Assembly: GCA_009760855.2 (NCBI GenBank)
Contig: WPIO01000041.1
Span: 2,991,501-3,055,500, forward strand
Length of the DNA stretch: 64,000 nucleotides
Origin: Cristatella mucedo
Lineage: Eukaryota > Bryozoa > Phylactolaemata > Cristatellidae
Reading direction: 5' to 3'
The notes below the pieces were generated by a model. That model worked only from the letters and a program-made list of their open reading frames with translations. It had not been told where the DNA came from and searched no databases. Below are positions 43,924-56,419 of this stretch, piece after piece (position 1 is the stretch's first letter; each line of letters starts with the position of its first letter). The translations under genes were made by a program, and so were the position numbers.

Positions 43924-46900
43924 CTACATAGAGAGGATAAATGGCATGCCCACAGTAACGGATGTCGACGCTCCACTTACGATGTGCAAGACCAAAGTTC
44001 TAGCAGCAGTGTGCATTCCTGCACGCACGGTCGGCAAACAGCGGTCTACACTAAGGGGGGAATCTATGGCAAATCTATATAAACCTACCGTGTTCTAATA
44101 AGCTCCAGACTCTGCCCTCAAAACATTCATCATTCAACTAAAGTGCAACAAAAATGGCAGATTTTCTAGACTCCCATGGACTGATATTAAAAAAAGGTTA
44201 TTGCAACCTGCTGCAATCATCTGCATTGTATAAAATCAGCTTATATGATATGCAAGCAAAGTATTAATCCAAGTATGTTAATTTTTAGTGCTAAACAAAT
44301 TTAAAACACCTCGATAAGCAATAACTTGTCTGAGCCACATAGGCATAGAGCTAACTAAGCCTTCACAAAAACCCGGCCTTATCGCTCTCCAAACGTATAG
44401 CAAACTTCAGAAGCAATTCTTCAGATGTGATACAACCCAACCAAGCTCTAAGTCTTCTACCTGCCTCTTCCTGAAGACACTCAATCGGATTCTGGTCGGA
44501 AGATTGACTGGGCCAAACAGTGGCCCTAAACTAAATTCAACAATGTAGCATAACATACTGAACACCCTTAGTCACATACTTAGGTTCATTGTCCTGTTCG
44601 AGAAAAAAAAACATCTAGACGAAGGCTCATTTCGCTAGGTGATAGACCGTTTTGGAGTAGTTCACAAATTTCGGTCAACTAAAGTCAATTCTCATTGAAA
44701 CCGTCATTGGAGCAACTACGACCGCATTGCATACAAATCAGATGATAAAAACGGCGAATTTACTCCCGATGGCCTGTTCAATTTTGCTCAAGTTTTCGTG
44801 GGTCCAGTGTGCTCTCTCGTCGAGCCCACACAAACGAGCCACTTTATGCTTTAGTGGTTTCTTTTTTTTGGATTCTGAGATTTACATTTCATGTTTACTT
44901 AGTCGAAGCTGGATCGTATCACTCCCAACTAGCTCTCCAGCAGCAGTCTGCAGGCTACGAGTATAAACCATACCTCGCAGAGGTCGCATGATCCCTAAAG
45001 ATTCCCTCTCTACCATTCTACTGTCCTGTCCTTGCTGGTCTGGTGATATGTAGGTGGTCGCATCTCTTTGCATCATCAATGAAGCAAACTGATCATAGCC
45101 ATCTTCTTCACCTCGCCCAAGTCTAACCAATTCAGAACTGCACAGTGATTGAAATGCTGCCACGTCTCGTTTGGCGCAAAGCCGACATTTGGCTGTTCGT
45201 AAAGGCTGTCAACTAGAGAGTCCTAGGCATGCGTTAGTTTGTGTGCGGCTAGTGCAAGGCAAGGAAATTTAGCACTATGCCAGTGCCTGCTGTTTTCATG
45301 TTCAGCCAGAACCTCTGGGTTAAAGTCATCTTTATCGGCCGACCTGCGCTCGATCTGCTAGCCATACTGCCGAGAGGGTTTAATGCTTTTTGTATTTTAG
45401 ATCGTGGCTCATCGATCCATGGCTGATTTTAAGAGCCCGCTCCACTTTGCGGTTGCTCAGACCCATGCTTCATACAAAGATCTGCTGTTGTTCTTCTGCC
45501 GTCGAGCTATTTCACGTTGACAGCATGACTTCGTAACATCCGTGACTGCTGCGGTCACGGATTCCTGTATTCCTGTGCAGCATCTGGACCTTCGTCTCCG
45601 TTTGACCAATGCTTGCATTTGTAGAGATGGAACAAGACTTTGGAGAAGAGTTGTAGCTGAATATTTAAAAATACATGTAATATATTTACAGGTACGTATT
45701 ACCTGTATCCCTCTCGTTTGTAACTGCACAAAGCTACCAAGACCGTGCCGTAGTCACCAAGGTACATTACAGTAACTCGGGAGAATACAAGATTTTAGAA
45801 AGAAGCTTAAATCCAGTTTGGAATGTTCCAAATACATTGCTCTTTACAATATAATCAGCTAGTTATGTAGGATGGCCCAACTAAGAATCTTTACTGGAAA
45901 GGAACCTTGTAGACCACACTGTAACTACTACCAAAATTCAATCAGGCGATTTTCTTTAAAAGAGAAGTCAAAACAAAAAGCTAGGGAACAACACTCTTAC
46001 TAAGTTGGACATTTAATCATCGGTTGATTGGCCGAGTGAGTGAGCTTTATCCAGACTGTGAGAGGGCTAGTAGTAAAGTTCAAGTGCAGCAAATGTAAAG
46101 CGCCTAGAAAGAGATTGAGTTCTCTGAGGTCGCTTTATCAAGAGTACTATTATTACTGACTAGGTCATGTGTACTGGACAGGCGCAGAGTAGATATCGAG
46201 CAGGCTTATGGAGGCTCCAGGTCTAGGATTAAGTATGGTTAGAGACGTGCCTGTCATACATCTGTCTCATTGAAGTATGGCCAGCAAGGCAAACCAACCT
46301 AATCAACTCTTAGCACCTTAACATCACAGACTTGGGATGCTTCCAGGAAGCCTCTGTACCCTGCTAATCCTCCACGCTGCACGAATATGACAGCAGCACG
46401 CTTACTCTACTGAACAGAAGCACTGGCCAGGCACCACTGTCAAGGGAGAACAGAACTTCTCTGCTTCCTTGCTATTACCGAATCTCATTTCCTGAATAAG
46501 TCTGAATTTCTTAACATTTTTATGAGGCTATTATTGAGTACTTATACTGAGCACATTGAATGGCAATACTTCATCGGCTAATCACGCGTACTATACCAAT
46601 CAAATCAAACCAGTAGCTGAAAATTTCAAAGACCCATCAAGAGCTGAAGTGGGATTCATAAAAATAAAATGTGTAGTCAAACCGGATCCACATCTTGAAT
46701 CACGGCTGATCTCGATCCATTTTGCTTATATTCACACGAATACCAGTCCCAACATCCTTTGCAGGTGAGTTTCCCATGGTGATATCGATTGGCAGGCATG
46801 GCCTTGTCTTGTTTTCGAACCCAAATAACTCATCTTCGGCCTATGTGATCTATAGAATTAATCTTTCTTTTATTGACATTCCGAGGGGCCCCGGAAGATA

Positions 46901-49900
46901 TTTTGAATCAGAGAATGACTGATGTTTTTTCAGATTTGGTGTAGTGTTGTGATCAATACCTTTGCCGACTTACTGAGGCACCCAAAAGGCAAAATGACAC
47001 ACTTCCCCTGGGTTTTAGACTAGGGGTAAACTGCTCACACTTCATGACCCAGATTGTGAGTTCGAGTCCTTCAGCAGAAAATCCTTTTATTACCTGTTAC
47101 AAGGAGTGTCGTAGCGGCAAGGACTCCTCTGCAGCTGTATAAATGAGGCTGGTGGATGAGCCAACATTTACTTTACTGGATGTAGCCACAGGTGTCGTCA
47201 AGGCAAGTGATAGACCACTGAGATCACTATCTCCATAAATAACAATCTTTCTTATTGGCTGTCTTGCTGGCTGAACGCCTTACAAGCCCCAGTTGCTAAT
47301 CTTTTACGTGCAACAATTCAAGAACAATAAAAAAAATGCTTTAGGTCACTAGATCGTCTGCATTGCATGCACGTGGAATAACAGTCACGTTCACTCGACT
47401 ACCAAGTGAAGCTGCTACAAAGAACAATTGTCAGCATCAGGTGATTCACAACTACAAACCATACTGCTCGGTGGTCAAGCCGACATAAACACAAACTAAG
47501 CTCGGCACATATGACAGCAGCATCCACAGCTAAGCATCAATGACGATCTTACCCCTCTGGATTTACTGCGGCCCTCGTATTGACCCGACAGCGAAGCGCA
47601 ATCCAGTCCCTCATACAGCAGCTCTTTGCACAGGAGCAGCTTGTAGATGGGGCAGTGTGGCGTCATGTTGAAGTCACCACATATAATGGTGGGACAATAG
47701 GCCTCACAGCGATGGCTGCTACCACTGGTCCCTACGACCACGTCTGATACAGAGGCCAAGCGATCAAGCTCGGCAAGAAGCATGGCAGTCTGTGCGAGTT
47801 TGACGTCACCTCGCCGTGGATTGAAGAGCAGGTGTGTGTTGGCGATGCACACACTTGGCAGTCGAGGTGGGGCCGAAGCCTTCGGCAACAGTCGGACAAC
47901 TATGGCCACGTTGTCACGATCTAGGATACTCCCGTTTTCCACAAAGTAGCACAGCTTGGACTCCTGCTCAAGAATAAACTTCTGCTGATCGAAAAACGTT
48001 GCACAGCCATCAGTCTTATCGCCCCGCCTCTTTTGGTATGATCCTCTGAAGCCTGCCACAATCAAGCACGCCTGCTACATTCATAGTTCCCACAAATATG
48101 GCATTCAGGATGACACAGAACATAAGTATCACGTGGAAAAACTCTGAGGCACCAGAGGGATTGCTCTCCCCGACTGCCGGTAACTGCACAGAATCCAAAG
48201 AGGAAAGCAAATAAACGACTTATCTACCATTCTTAACCATTGAACAAATCACAATCTAGCACCTAGAATAAGGAATAATGCAGGCCTTGATAGAGCCTGC
48301 ATCGGCATAGCCCAGAAAACTGAAGGCTCATAAATTCGACATCGCAGCAAGGTCAATGCATGGGGTCTTCGAGGGGGACCTAATAAATAAAGTAAATGTC
48401 AGCTGCTTCAATTGCCTCATTTATCATCTACAAACGGTAAAAACCCTTCGCTGTATGGGCGCAACTGCTTTGACCGACATTCCGTTAGGGAAATAAGAGA
48501 ATTTTCTATGATGCCAAGCATATTTAAGTTTCTGGCAGCATGTGAAAAAAATGACGGCCAAAATACAAAAACTGATGCTGGCTGTTAGTATGTATGAGTG
48601 TAGTTCAGACATTGCCGATCACAGTCTTTCATGGAGCCCCTTATCTGGTCATAAGCAAAGAGGCCACAAGCTTCTGTGTTGTCTCTTCTGGTGTAGTACA
48701 CTCCACGGAGCCAGAATTTAACTGAAAAGGTCACGTAGTGATGTAGACGAAACGCTCCGTCTCAGCCACATGTCGATATCACTGCATAGTCGCTCTCTGG
48801 TGCTCAGATCTGGGGATTGGCTGGGCAATTGCATTTGCACCATACAAGGATTCGTCAAAAAGTACTTTACTGACCCCAAGCCGAGTATTTTTAGCCTTAA
48901 AATCCAAATTGCTTGACCAACAACAATTCAAGTAAAATATTTTTTGACGAATCCTGTGTGGTGCTGATGCTGTGACCCACCCAGTCGCATGATCTGAACC
49001 CAACAGTACGACTATGGAGCAATATTGATAGGAGGCTGATGAGAGTGTTCAACCTACACAAGTAGCCGAAATTAAGGCTTTGTGAAATGTGCTACAGCAG
49101 AAGAGCAACGACAACTACTCTCCTACTGCCGACTGTGGCACATCTTTTTCAGCGGTCCTGAACTGCTACTTCTATGCTACTCACTACCTCAACTGCTCTC
49201 CTGACTCTGCTATGCTTCCCACTTTCTCTTTGTTGCGTGAGACGAAGTCTGTTGGCTACCGAATGCGTACCGAAAGCCGCTTAGGCTGTGAGTGCGCTAT
49301 ACAAAACTCTCCTGCGTAACACCCACATGGTCTTTATGACTTTGTGGAGTTACAGTCGGAGATACATTACATTACATTACAAGAGACAATGCAGAGGCTT
49401 GTAGCCTCTATGCCTGGCCAGATAAGGTAGGTCACAAAGAGTCGTGGTGGGGCAACGTCATATTATGCACATACATACCAGCAGCATATGTGTTTGTTTT
49501 TGGGCTGCCAATAAACATTCTCACATGACCAGTGCAACTTTTGCATGCATGGCATGGTTGAAAATCCGCTTATTCCTTGAACAGAATGGCAGCCATAGCA
49601 GCTGAGGCCATACTTCGAGGATTATTTGCAAGTGAATACACCAGCAGCAGAGCTGCAGCAGCTATTACTCCCATTTTCGAGAGGTAATAACAACTGTTAA
49701 CTACAGGACTCGAACCTACGATCTGGGTCGTGAAGTGCAAGCACCCTTAGCAATAGGCTAAGACCATAAAGCGCAAGTAAGAAATGAGTGGTATATCATG
49801 CTTCTCCTAGGTATTAGTTACTTGCTCCGGACATATCCAGAGACCATTTTGTTATTGCGCACTGAACAAATATTGGTAAGCTAATTTAACAGCCTCATTT

Positions 49901-52900
49901 ATATAGCGCCAGAGGAGCCTTCACGGCTATCACAACCGCTCGCAGTGGAAAATATGGGATCTGCTACATCAGTTTCAGCCTGTTCGCGCCCTCAGGTCCT
50001 GTGTGGACAATAAATTAGCTGTCCCATTCCTCCGCTTAAAGACAGTTGGCGACAGAAGCTTTAGCTCTGCAGGTCCTAGACTGTGGAACTCGCTTCCACA
50101 ATTCTTGCGCAACGACATCTACTCTCCAACTACCGACTATGGCACATCTTTTTCAGCGGTCCTGAACTGCTACTTCTATGCTACTCACTACCTCAACTGC
50201 TCTCCTGACTCTGCTATGCTTCCCACTTTCTCTTTGTTGCGTGAGACGAAGTCTGTTGGCTACCGAATGCGTACCGAAAGCCGCTTAGGCTGTGAGTGCG
50301 TTATACAAAACTCTCCTGCGTAACACCCACATGGTCTTTATGACTTTGTGGAGTTACTGACGGAGATACATCGACCACTGCAGAACTCAAACCAACTACC
50401 TGGGTGTGAAGAGTGAGCGCCTTAGCTCCTCCCTACCGACTGAAATCTGGACATCTCCTAACTTAACAGCACGAAGGATGCAAAAAACCTACACATTCAT
50501 TCTCGCACGAGTGCTTAACTTGCACATGTTATAACATGTCAGTTGACATGCTTTTTTTCTAGCATACCTAAAGTGCCAGGAATAAGATTGAGTTCTCTTA
50601 ATTGGACTTTACGAATGTATTGCTATTGTTAATTAAACAGCATGTCTAAAATGCTCTTCAACGAGCATGTCGATAATTTCCTCACTAATAATCAAGAATT
50701 TGAGGTTTGTACGAGGTATTGTAGACTGTTGGATTCCGAAAAGCGAGTGGTACGATGCTTGGCCTGGTGGGGGAGTATATCTGAGAGATAGGCTGGAGCC
50801 ATAGAATGAAGGGACCTAAAAGTGAGCGACAAAACTTTGAAGTCTATCCGTTGCTTGACTGGTAGCCAGTGCAGGTCGGCGAGAAGTGGAGTAATGTGGC
50901 GACTGCGACGCTCACGACAGACAAGCCTAGCTGCAGAGTTTTGCACCAGCAGCAATCGCCTGATCGCATATGCTGGTAGGCCAGTAAGCAGTGAGTTGCA
51001 GAAGTCGAGATGGGATGTTACAAATGCATGGACCAACTTGGACGTGGTATCCTTATCTAAATAAGCCTGAATTTTAGCAATGTTATGTAGCTGAAAATAG
51101 GCAGATTCGACTGTGGAGCTGATGTGGTTGCCTAACGAGAGGTCACTTTAGAACGTGACACCTAGATTTCGAGCTGATTCAACTGGAGATATGCTGGCAG
51201 AGCCAATTTAGAGAGTCAGCCTTTCCAATCTCTGAATCACACTGGGTTTGCCCAAAACTAGTAAGTTAGTTTTATCATCGTTTAGTTGTAGAAAATTTGC
51301 TGCCATCCATGTGCGGATGTCATCAATGCATGCAGCAAGTGAGTCGAGAGAATTTGAGGTGCTTGAAGGCTGGGAGGGATCAAAGCAAAGGTACAACTGA
51401 GTTTCATCCACATAGAAGTGAAAGCCTAGATTGTGCTTGGCAATCACATCAGCAAGAGGCAGAGTATAAACCGTGAAAAGAACCGGACCTAGCACGGAGC
51501 CCTGATGTACTCCATATTTTAGAGGTACTTCAGATGATCTTTGTCCATTCACGTCAATACTCTGGAGTCTCCCACTGAGATAGGACCTGAACCACTGCAG
51601 AGCAGTGCCAGTGATGCCCAGGCGAGATGAGAGGTGCTCTAGAAGTACTTTGTGATCGATGGTATCAAAAGCTGCCGAAAGATCGAGCAAAACAAGCAGA
51701 GACACTCTACCCATGTCTGCATTCCTAAGTAGGTCGTTGTATACCCGAAGCAATGCTGACTCTGTGGAGTGATTAGCTCTAAAGCCAGACTGGAACTTAC
51801 AAGCGAACTTACAAGAACTTACAAGGAAACTGGAAACTGGAACTTACAAGGTTTGAAATTTCAATATATGAGTTCAGCTGTTCCGCCACGACCCGCTCCA
51901 GTGTATTTGATAGGAATGGTAGAAGGGAGACTGATTCGTGCAGGGAAGGGTACAATCAGAATGCAGGCAGTGCAACAAGCCCAAAGATTCAGAGATAGTT
52001 TATATGGCAAGTGGCAATACAAGGCAAGTAGCAATACCTGCAGCAGCCAACTGTGGCCGGAAGAAGCTTTCATAGTCGGCCTCGTCAACCTCTTGCAGGC
52101 ACACGATCTGCAAACCAATCACGGTCACATCTGAAAGGTTTTGGACATCAGCAATATTTAGCTGGGGGATGTTTGCCTGATAGTGTAGCTTCATCGTTTG
52201 CCATGGTTTGAATACAGCAAACCTTGCCGTGCTAGGGATTCTCTAGAAGATACAAACTCTCTATAATCTCAAACTTAAATGCTACCACAAGCAACCAATC
52301 AAGCCAAGAAATACAGAGGTTTGGTGAGCCACCAGCAAAAATTATGACTACGACGATAGCAACTATTAAAATAACATTCTGAAGTGATTCAAACGGGTTG
52401 ATTTATACAAATTTATATTCATATAACTTTTTAGCTTTATAAAATGTATTATTATTATTATTATTATAACATGTCTATATGAAAAAAAAGCTTGGGCGAT
52501 TCCTATAATAAATGATCACTTTGGTTGTTCAAAAGCACAATAAGCTAGTAAGCACACAATGCACTAAGTTGCCCCCCCCCCGACAACTAGCACCGGTTAG
52601 CTGATGCTGCCATTATGTCTGGAACACCTGCTCTTTGCCTGTAGCTGCTTTAACTACAGTACCAGTGTTCTTGTCATAGCTCACTAGGGGCTAACTTCTC
52701 CATCGGGAACCTAGGAGTTACTTCTCTTGCCGAGTTGTGTCTCTTTCCGATAAGGTCTAACTGAGACGGCTAAGCTATCAGGGTTCGAGTTGTGCTGCTG
52801 CAGTCAATATATGCCAGGTATCTTCGTCAGCAACTACAAAGCCATCAAGACAACGTGGATGTTGTGCATGAGTTTTCTACAGCGCACTTACAGCCTAAGA

Positions 52901-53804
52901 AGCTTTTGGTGTTCATTCCGTAGAAAACATAGACTTCATCTAACGAAACAAAGAGAAAGTTGGAAGCATAGCTGAGTCAGTGAGGGCGACCGAGAAAATG
53001 AGTATCGTGGAAGTGGTAGCTCAGAATGGCTGGAAAATATTATGTGCCTTAGTTGGCAGGACAGAAGATGTCATTATGTAAGAACAGTGGAAGTAAGTCC
53101 TGAGTATACTACCTGCAGAACAAAATCTTCTGTCGTCAACAGACTAAGTGAAGTAACAGAACTATTAATTTATTGTCTAGAGAGGAACTGAGGGCAGGAG
53201 GATAGCGGAACTGCTGCCCTACTCGAAAAAAGGCAATTTTCAGTTCTTTCTTAAGGCAGAATAAAATTTATAAATAAGATTTAGCATAAAATAATAAATA
53301 AATGTTATGCTAATAGTTTCAATTTAATGGAGTCCACATGACAGGTACAAATTTAAAATCGCTGCACCATTCTTAAACAGAAGCTAATAAGCAAAAAATA
53401 AACTGCTCGGCATTTCTACTAATGATGGAAAGGGACAAAGAGCATAGCAACCGCAGCTTTCGTTAGCACCATTGTTAGATGGAATCTACCTGCACGCAGT
53501 CGAACTTTATGAGATGGTGACATCCAGGCACACATTGTGGAAGGTCAGCTTACATCGCAATGTGCGCCGATAATTTCCTTCAGAAGGCTGAGCTTCCTGT
53601 AGTCCCAGTCGAGGCAGGCTTGATCGCAGTGGCTGTACAGTTCCATATTGGCAGAAAGGAGCGTGGGCGACAGCACGTTGTATGACATGACCTTGAAATG
53701 CCAGCCTCCCGAATAGCCAGCTCGTCGGGATGATTCCTGGCGCTGCCATGCACTCTCCCACTGCCGACGAGTAGTGCGACCATCGCCACTTTCCCGGCTC
53801 ATCT
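43150..53804 (-). CDS. ANGEL: ANGEL-type EEP phosphatase/nuclease (4 core exons)
   Basis: ANGEL proteins belong to the CCR4/nocturnin branch of the Mg-dependent endonuclease/exonuclease/phosphatase fold. Human ANGEL2 hydrolyses RNA 2',3'-cyclic phosphates and ANGEL1 binds eIF4E. Exons 53804-53554, 52107-52038, 48052-47553 and 43923-43150 join in frame; from the ATG at 53802 they give 530 residues (human ANGEL2 is 544). Active-site motifs are all present: SYNVLS (Asn42), CLQEV (Glu89), NTHLL (Asn178, His180), GDFN (Asp233, Asn235) and SDHLPL (Asp517, His518). The segment KTDGCATFF and LDRDNVAIVV are family-specific. Between GDFN and the C-terminus is a long Ala/Ser/Gln-rich insert. The start is uncertain: an upstream ATG at 53826 is open in frame if there is no splice at 53804, and a candidate 5' exon exists at 60,460. 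ANGEL1 and ANGEL2 cannot be told apart here. Confidence 0.94.
44340..45470 (-). pseudogene. Tc1/mariner transposase remnant
   Basis: On the - strand in ANGEL intron 3, with many stops and frameshifts: GLSNRKVERALKISHGSMS (N-terminal helix-turn-helix type), EQDNEPKYVTKGVQ (second catalytic Asp region, like QQDNAPCHTAK) and WPSQSSDQNPIE (third acidic position, like WPPQSPDLNPIE). These are the hallmarks of Tc1-type DDE transposases. It is inactive. Confidence 0.85.
46075..46160 (+). mobile_element. LINE family C tail
   Basis: AGCAAATGTAAAGCGCCTAG, GATTGAGTTCTCTGAGG and ATTATTAC. Confidence 0.75.
47004..47176 (+). mobile_element. SINE family A
   Basis: tRNA-like head with GAGTTCGAGTCC, then TTTTATTACCTGTTAC, CTGTATAAATGAGGCTGGTG. 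Confidence 0.7.
47553..48052 (-). CDS. ANGEL: ANGEL exon C (central catalytic domain)
   Basis: Acceptor TGATTGTGGCAG, donor GGG|GTAAGA. The carried G plus GC makes Gly. It encodes KRRGDKTDGCATFF, ILDRDNVAIVV, IANTHLLFNPRRGDVKLAQ and IICGDFN, the heart of the EEP fold, and ends in the SGQYEGRSKSRG linker. Confidence 0.95.
48837..48963. mobile_element. Short palindromic MITE-like element
   Basis: Arms of about 33 bp (GGATTCGTCAAAAAGTACTT at left, ATATTTTTTGACGAATCC at right) flank a 60-bp centre. It abuts a Tc1 transposase fragment, so it may derive from that element or have inserted beside it. Confidence 0.65.
48957..49087 (+). pseudogene. Tc1 transposase C-terminal fragment
   Basis: The + frame reads PTQSHDLNPTVRLWSNIDRR, matching the WPPQSPDLNPIENLW block of Tc1 transposases. 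Only this end remains; a LINE family D copy follows directly. Confidence 0.8.
49088..49380 (+). mobile_element. LINE family D 3' end
   Basis: Encodes CGTSFSAVLNCYFYATHYLN and ends in the tail AACACCCACATGGTC, TTTGTGGAGTTACAGTCGGA and TACATTAC repeats. Confidence 0.85.
49590..49965 (-). mobile_element. Two SINE family A fragments
   Basis: Reverse B box (GGACTCGAACC at about 49,707) in a tRNA-like head, then a second reverse 3' half TTAACAGCCTCATTTATATA at 49,887. Confidence 0.65.
49975..50378 (+). mobile_element. LINE family D 3' end
   Basis: Longer than the copy at 49,088: encodes LKTVGDRSFSSAGPRLWNSL, the common C-terminal block of CR1-like ORF2, and a shared tail. Confidence 0.88.
50540..50635 (+). 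mobile_element. LINE family C tail
   Basis: AGCATACCTAAAGTGCCAGG, AAGATTGAGTTCTCTTAATT. Confidence 0.65.
50690..51960 (-). pseudogene. CR1/L2-like LINE ORF2 fragment (RT domain)
   Basis: The best preserved reverse transcriptase in the window, on the - strand in ANGEL intron 2. In order: LLVLLDLSAAFDTIDHKVLL, LQWFRSYLSGRLQSIDV, VHQGSVLGPVLFTVYTLPLA, FHFYVDETQLYL (the catalytic YADD position reads YVDE), MAANFLQLNDDKTNLLVLG, then after a frameshift VTSHLDFCNSLLTGLP and HWLPVKQRIDFKVLSLTF. The altered YADD box and the frameshifts show that it is dead. Confidence 0.9.
52038..52107 (-). CDS. ANGEL: ANGEL exon B (catalytic Glu)
   Basis: Acceptor ATTGGTTTGCAG, donor GCAG|GTATTG, 70 bases. It encodes IVCLQEVDEADYESFFRPQL, matching human VLCLQEVQEDHYGAEIRPSL; the Glu is the Mg ligand. 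Confidence 0.94.
52440..52470. repeat. ATT microsatellite
   Basis: (ATT)n in ANGEL intron 1, like the ends of the LINE C family. Confidence 0.85.
52845..53265 (-). mobile_element. LINE family D 3' end
   Basis: Reverse copy in ANGEL intron 1: AAGACAACGTGGATGTTGTG, GCCTAAGAAGCTTTTGGTG and the ORF end further right. Confidence 0.75.
53554..53804 (-). CDS. ANGEL: ANGEL exon A (start of catalytic domain)
   Basis: Acceptor TGGCTGTAG before AG-ATG, donor GAT|GTAAGC. It encodes a RRQWE motif as in vertebrate ANGEL, then WHFKVMSYNVLSPTLL and a helix ending EIIGAHCD. The active-site Asn is in SYNVLS. Confidence 0.92.
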
Positions 53805-54064
53805 CTACAGCCAGACACAGCAGCATGGACAATCAGTGAGTCGGTGAACACTCACGGCTCATTGCAGGTGCGTGCGTCTGTGCGTGCACGTGTGTGTGCC
53901 TGCATGCATGCGGGCACGCACATGTGTATGTGTGTGTGCGTGCGAGCGAGCGCATGCGTGGGTGCATGCGCTAGTAACCGAACTTTCCAGTAACACTCCG
54001 GCTCTGTGAAATGTGCTGCCGCAAAACAGAGAATGAAGATGCATGTGGCCTCTATGGCTGGCTA

Positions 54065-54182
54065 GCCAACGAACGCCATTAAGAATCATGGTTTTATGTA
54101 TCTCCGGACAGTAACTCCACAGAGCAATAAAGACTATGTGGGTGTTACGCTGGAGTGTTTTGCATAGCATACTCACAGCCTA
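54065..54182 (-). mobile_element. LINE family D tail
   Basis: GTATCTCCGGACAGTAACTC, AAAGACTATGTGGGTGTTAC and CACTCACAGCCTAA: the reverse D tail only. Confidence 0.8.
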
Positions 54183-54183
54183 A

Positions 54184-55055
54184 TAGTATTAATACATTTG
54201 ATATAGCTCGATCAGAGAACTCAATCTCTTTCTAGGAACTTTACATTTGCTGCAAAGTAAGCATGATCAAAGGGTTAATGGTAGCACACTCAATGAACAA
54301 CAAGCATAACATGGTTAGAGATGACAAACACAGGGTCAGCATGCAAATATCGTTAGTGGCAGCATACATTGTCAGCACACGTAAGCACATAAAGGACGAA
54401 CCACAGGGACTCATTAAATGCTGTCATAAAAAGGTGTGTTTGTAATTTCTTTTTAAATGTGGTCAAGTCAAGGGATGTCCTGACGCAAGTCGGGAGTGAG
54501 GTCCAGGCTTTAGGAGCAAACGAACTAAATGCACCGTCTCCAAAGGATTTGAGGTTTATACAAGGTATTAATAACTTGTTCCATTCCGAAAAGTGGGTTG
54601 TAGGATGCTTGGCCTGGTGGGGGAGTAGATCTGAAGGATAGGCTGGAGCCAAAGAATGAAGTGACCTCAAAGTGAGCGACAAAACTTTGAAGTCAATACG
54701 TTGCTTGACTGGTAGCCAGTGCACGTCGGCGAGAAGTGGTGTGATGTGGCAACTTCGACGCTCACGACAGACAAGCCTAGCTGCAGAGTTTTGCACCAGC
54801 GGTGAGCGCCTGATTCTGCATGCCGATAGGCCAGCAAGCAGTGAGTTACAGAAGTCGAGGCGTGATGTCACAAATGCATGGACCAACGATTAGATGTGGT
54901 ATCCCTGTCTAAACAAGCCCGAGTTTTAGCCATGTTATTTAGCTGAAAGTAGGCAGGCTTGACTGCATAGCAGGTGTGATCGTCTAACGAAAGGTCACTT
55001 TGGAACGTGACACCTAGATTTTGTGCAGATTCAGATTGCAGATTTGGGGAAATAT
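54184..55055 (-). mobile_element. LINE family C 3' part
   Basis: Reverse copy with a long open ORF2 end: VTSRLDFCNSLLAGLSACRI, HWLPVKQRIDFKVLSLTLRS, FSSFAPKAWTSLP and LQTHLFMTAFNESLWFV, then the spacer and tail at left. Confidence 0.88.
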
Positions 55056-55149
55056 GGTGGCAGAGCCTAAGCGGCTTTCGGTACACATTCTCAGGTGGTA
55101 CACACAGACTCAGCTGCTCTTTCTCAGCTATCCGACGAAGGTATGTGCT

Positions 55150-55800
55150 GTATCTCCACCTGTAACTCCACAAAGCCACAAAGACTATGTGGGTGCTACG
55201 CAGGAAAGTTTCATATAGCACACTCACAGCCTAAGCGGCTTTTGGTACACATTCGGTAGCCAACAGACTTCATCTCACGTAACAAAGCGAAAGTGGGAAG
55301 CATAGCAGAGTCAGGAGAGCAGTTGAAGTAGTGAGTAGCATGGAAGTAGCAGCTCAGGACCGCTGAAAAGAATGAGCCATAGTCGGCAGCAGGAGAGTAG
55401 TTGTCATTGTGTAAGAATCGTGGAAGCTAGTTCCACAGCCTAGGACCTGCAGGGCTAAAGCTTCTGTCGCCAACGGTCTATAAGTGGATATTGGAACAAC
55501 TAATTTATTGTCCATACAGGACCTGAGGGCACAAGGAGGCTGAAACTAGTGCAGCAGTTCAGCTAGATATGGAGAAGCCAAGCCGTGGAGGGCCTTGTGA
55601 GTCAGCATAAGAACTTTGTTGTATCCGTTGATCAATCGACAGCCATCCTAGCTCTTCTAGCAAAGGAGACACGTGGTCAAACCTCTGGGATTTTCAAAGT
55701 AGCCTTGCAGCCATATTCAAAACTATGTGCAGTGCCCTATTTGCTTTTTTTTGGTAGCCCAGTCAAAAGGGAATTACAATAATCAAGCCGAGACAGAACT
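55150..55800 (-). mobile_element. LINE family D 3' end
   Basis: Reverse copy with tail (CACAAAGCCACAAAGACTAT), ORF2 end and the VSFARRARM-type distal segment; it resembles the copy at 6,275. Confidence 0.8.
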
Positions 55801-56149
55801 AAGAACTGGATGACGTCACACTAACCGCATACATACCAGCAGCACATGTTTTTGTTTCTGGGCCGTCAGTAAAATTGTTCCATGCTGTACATAGCTCTAG
55901 TATGCCAGACACTGTAGTAAACCTCTTAGATCCCGAAAGATTACAGTCACAGCACTGGCGGCCATACAGCGAGGATTATTTTCCCCCAAAGTGCATAGTG
56001 TGCTTTTTGTGCAAACCTGTGCATGATTCTGTGGATGTTACTAGCCACAGATCTTACTAGCCGGTGGCCATGAGTGTGTGTACGTTTACTTTTGCATGCT
56101 GGCCCAAGCAAAACACTCATTCGCTTTTGCATGCTTTAAGCCGGACATG

Positions 56150-56245
56150 ACGATAATCATTGGGTCTGATTACCTTGCAGCAAGTTTTAAGGTGCCTTGA
56201 TAAAAATTAAGTTCTCTTACCACACTAAAAACGACCTATTATAAC
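56150..56245 (+). mobile_element. LINE family C tail, degraded
   Basis: TTACCTTGCAGCAAGTTTTA, TAAAAATTAAGTTCTCTTAC. Confidence 0.5.
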
Positions 56246-56419
56246 AATAATTATCACTAATGATAATGATAGTGTTGAGTGAAAGCTATTCGGTCCATGT
56301 TCTTTGAATAGCAATGCTAGGATGAAAGAGTCCTTTACAGATAGCTAAGGAAATGTCTTTTATTTATATTTTTTTATTTATTATATTAATCATCATTATT
56401 AGTACAACATGTTGATTTG

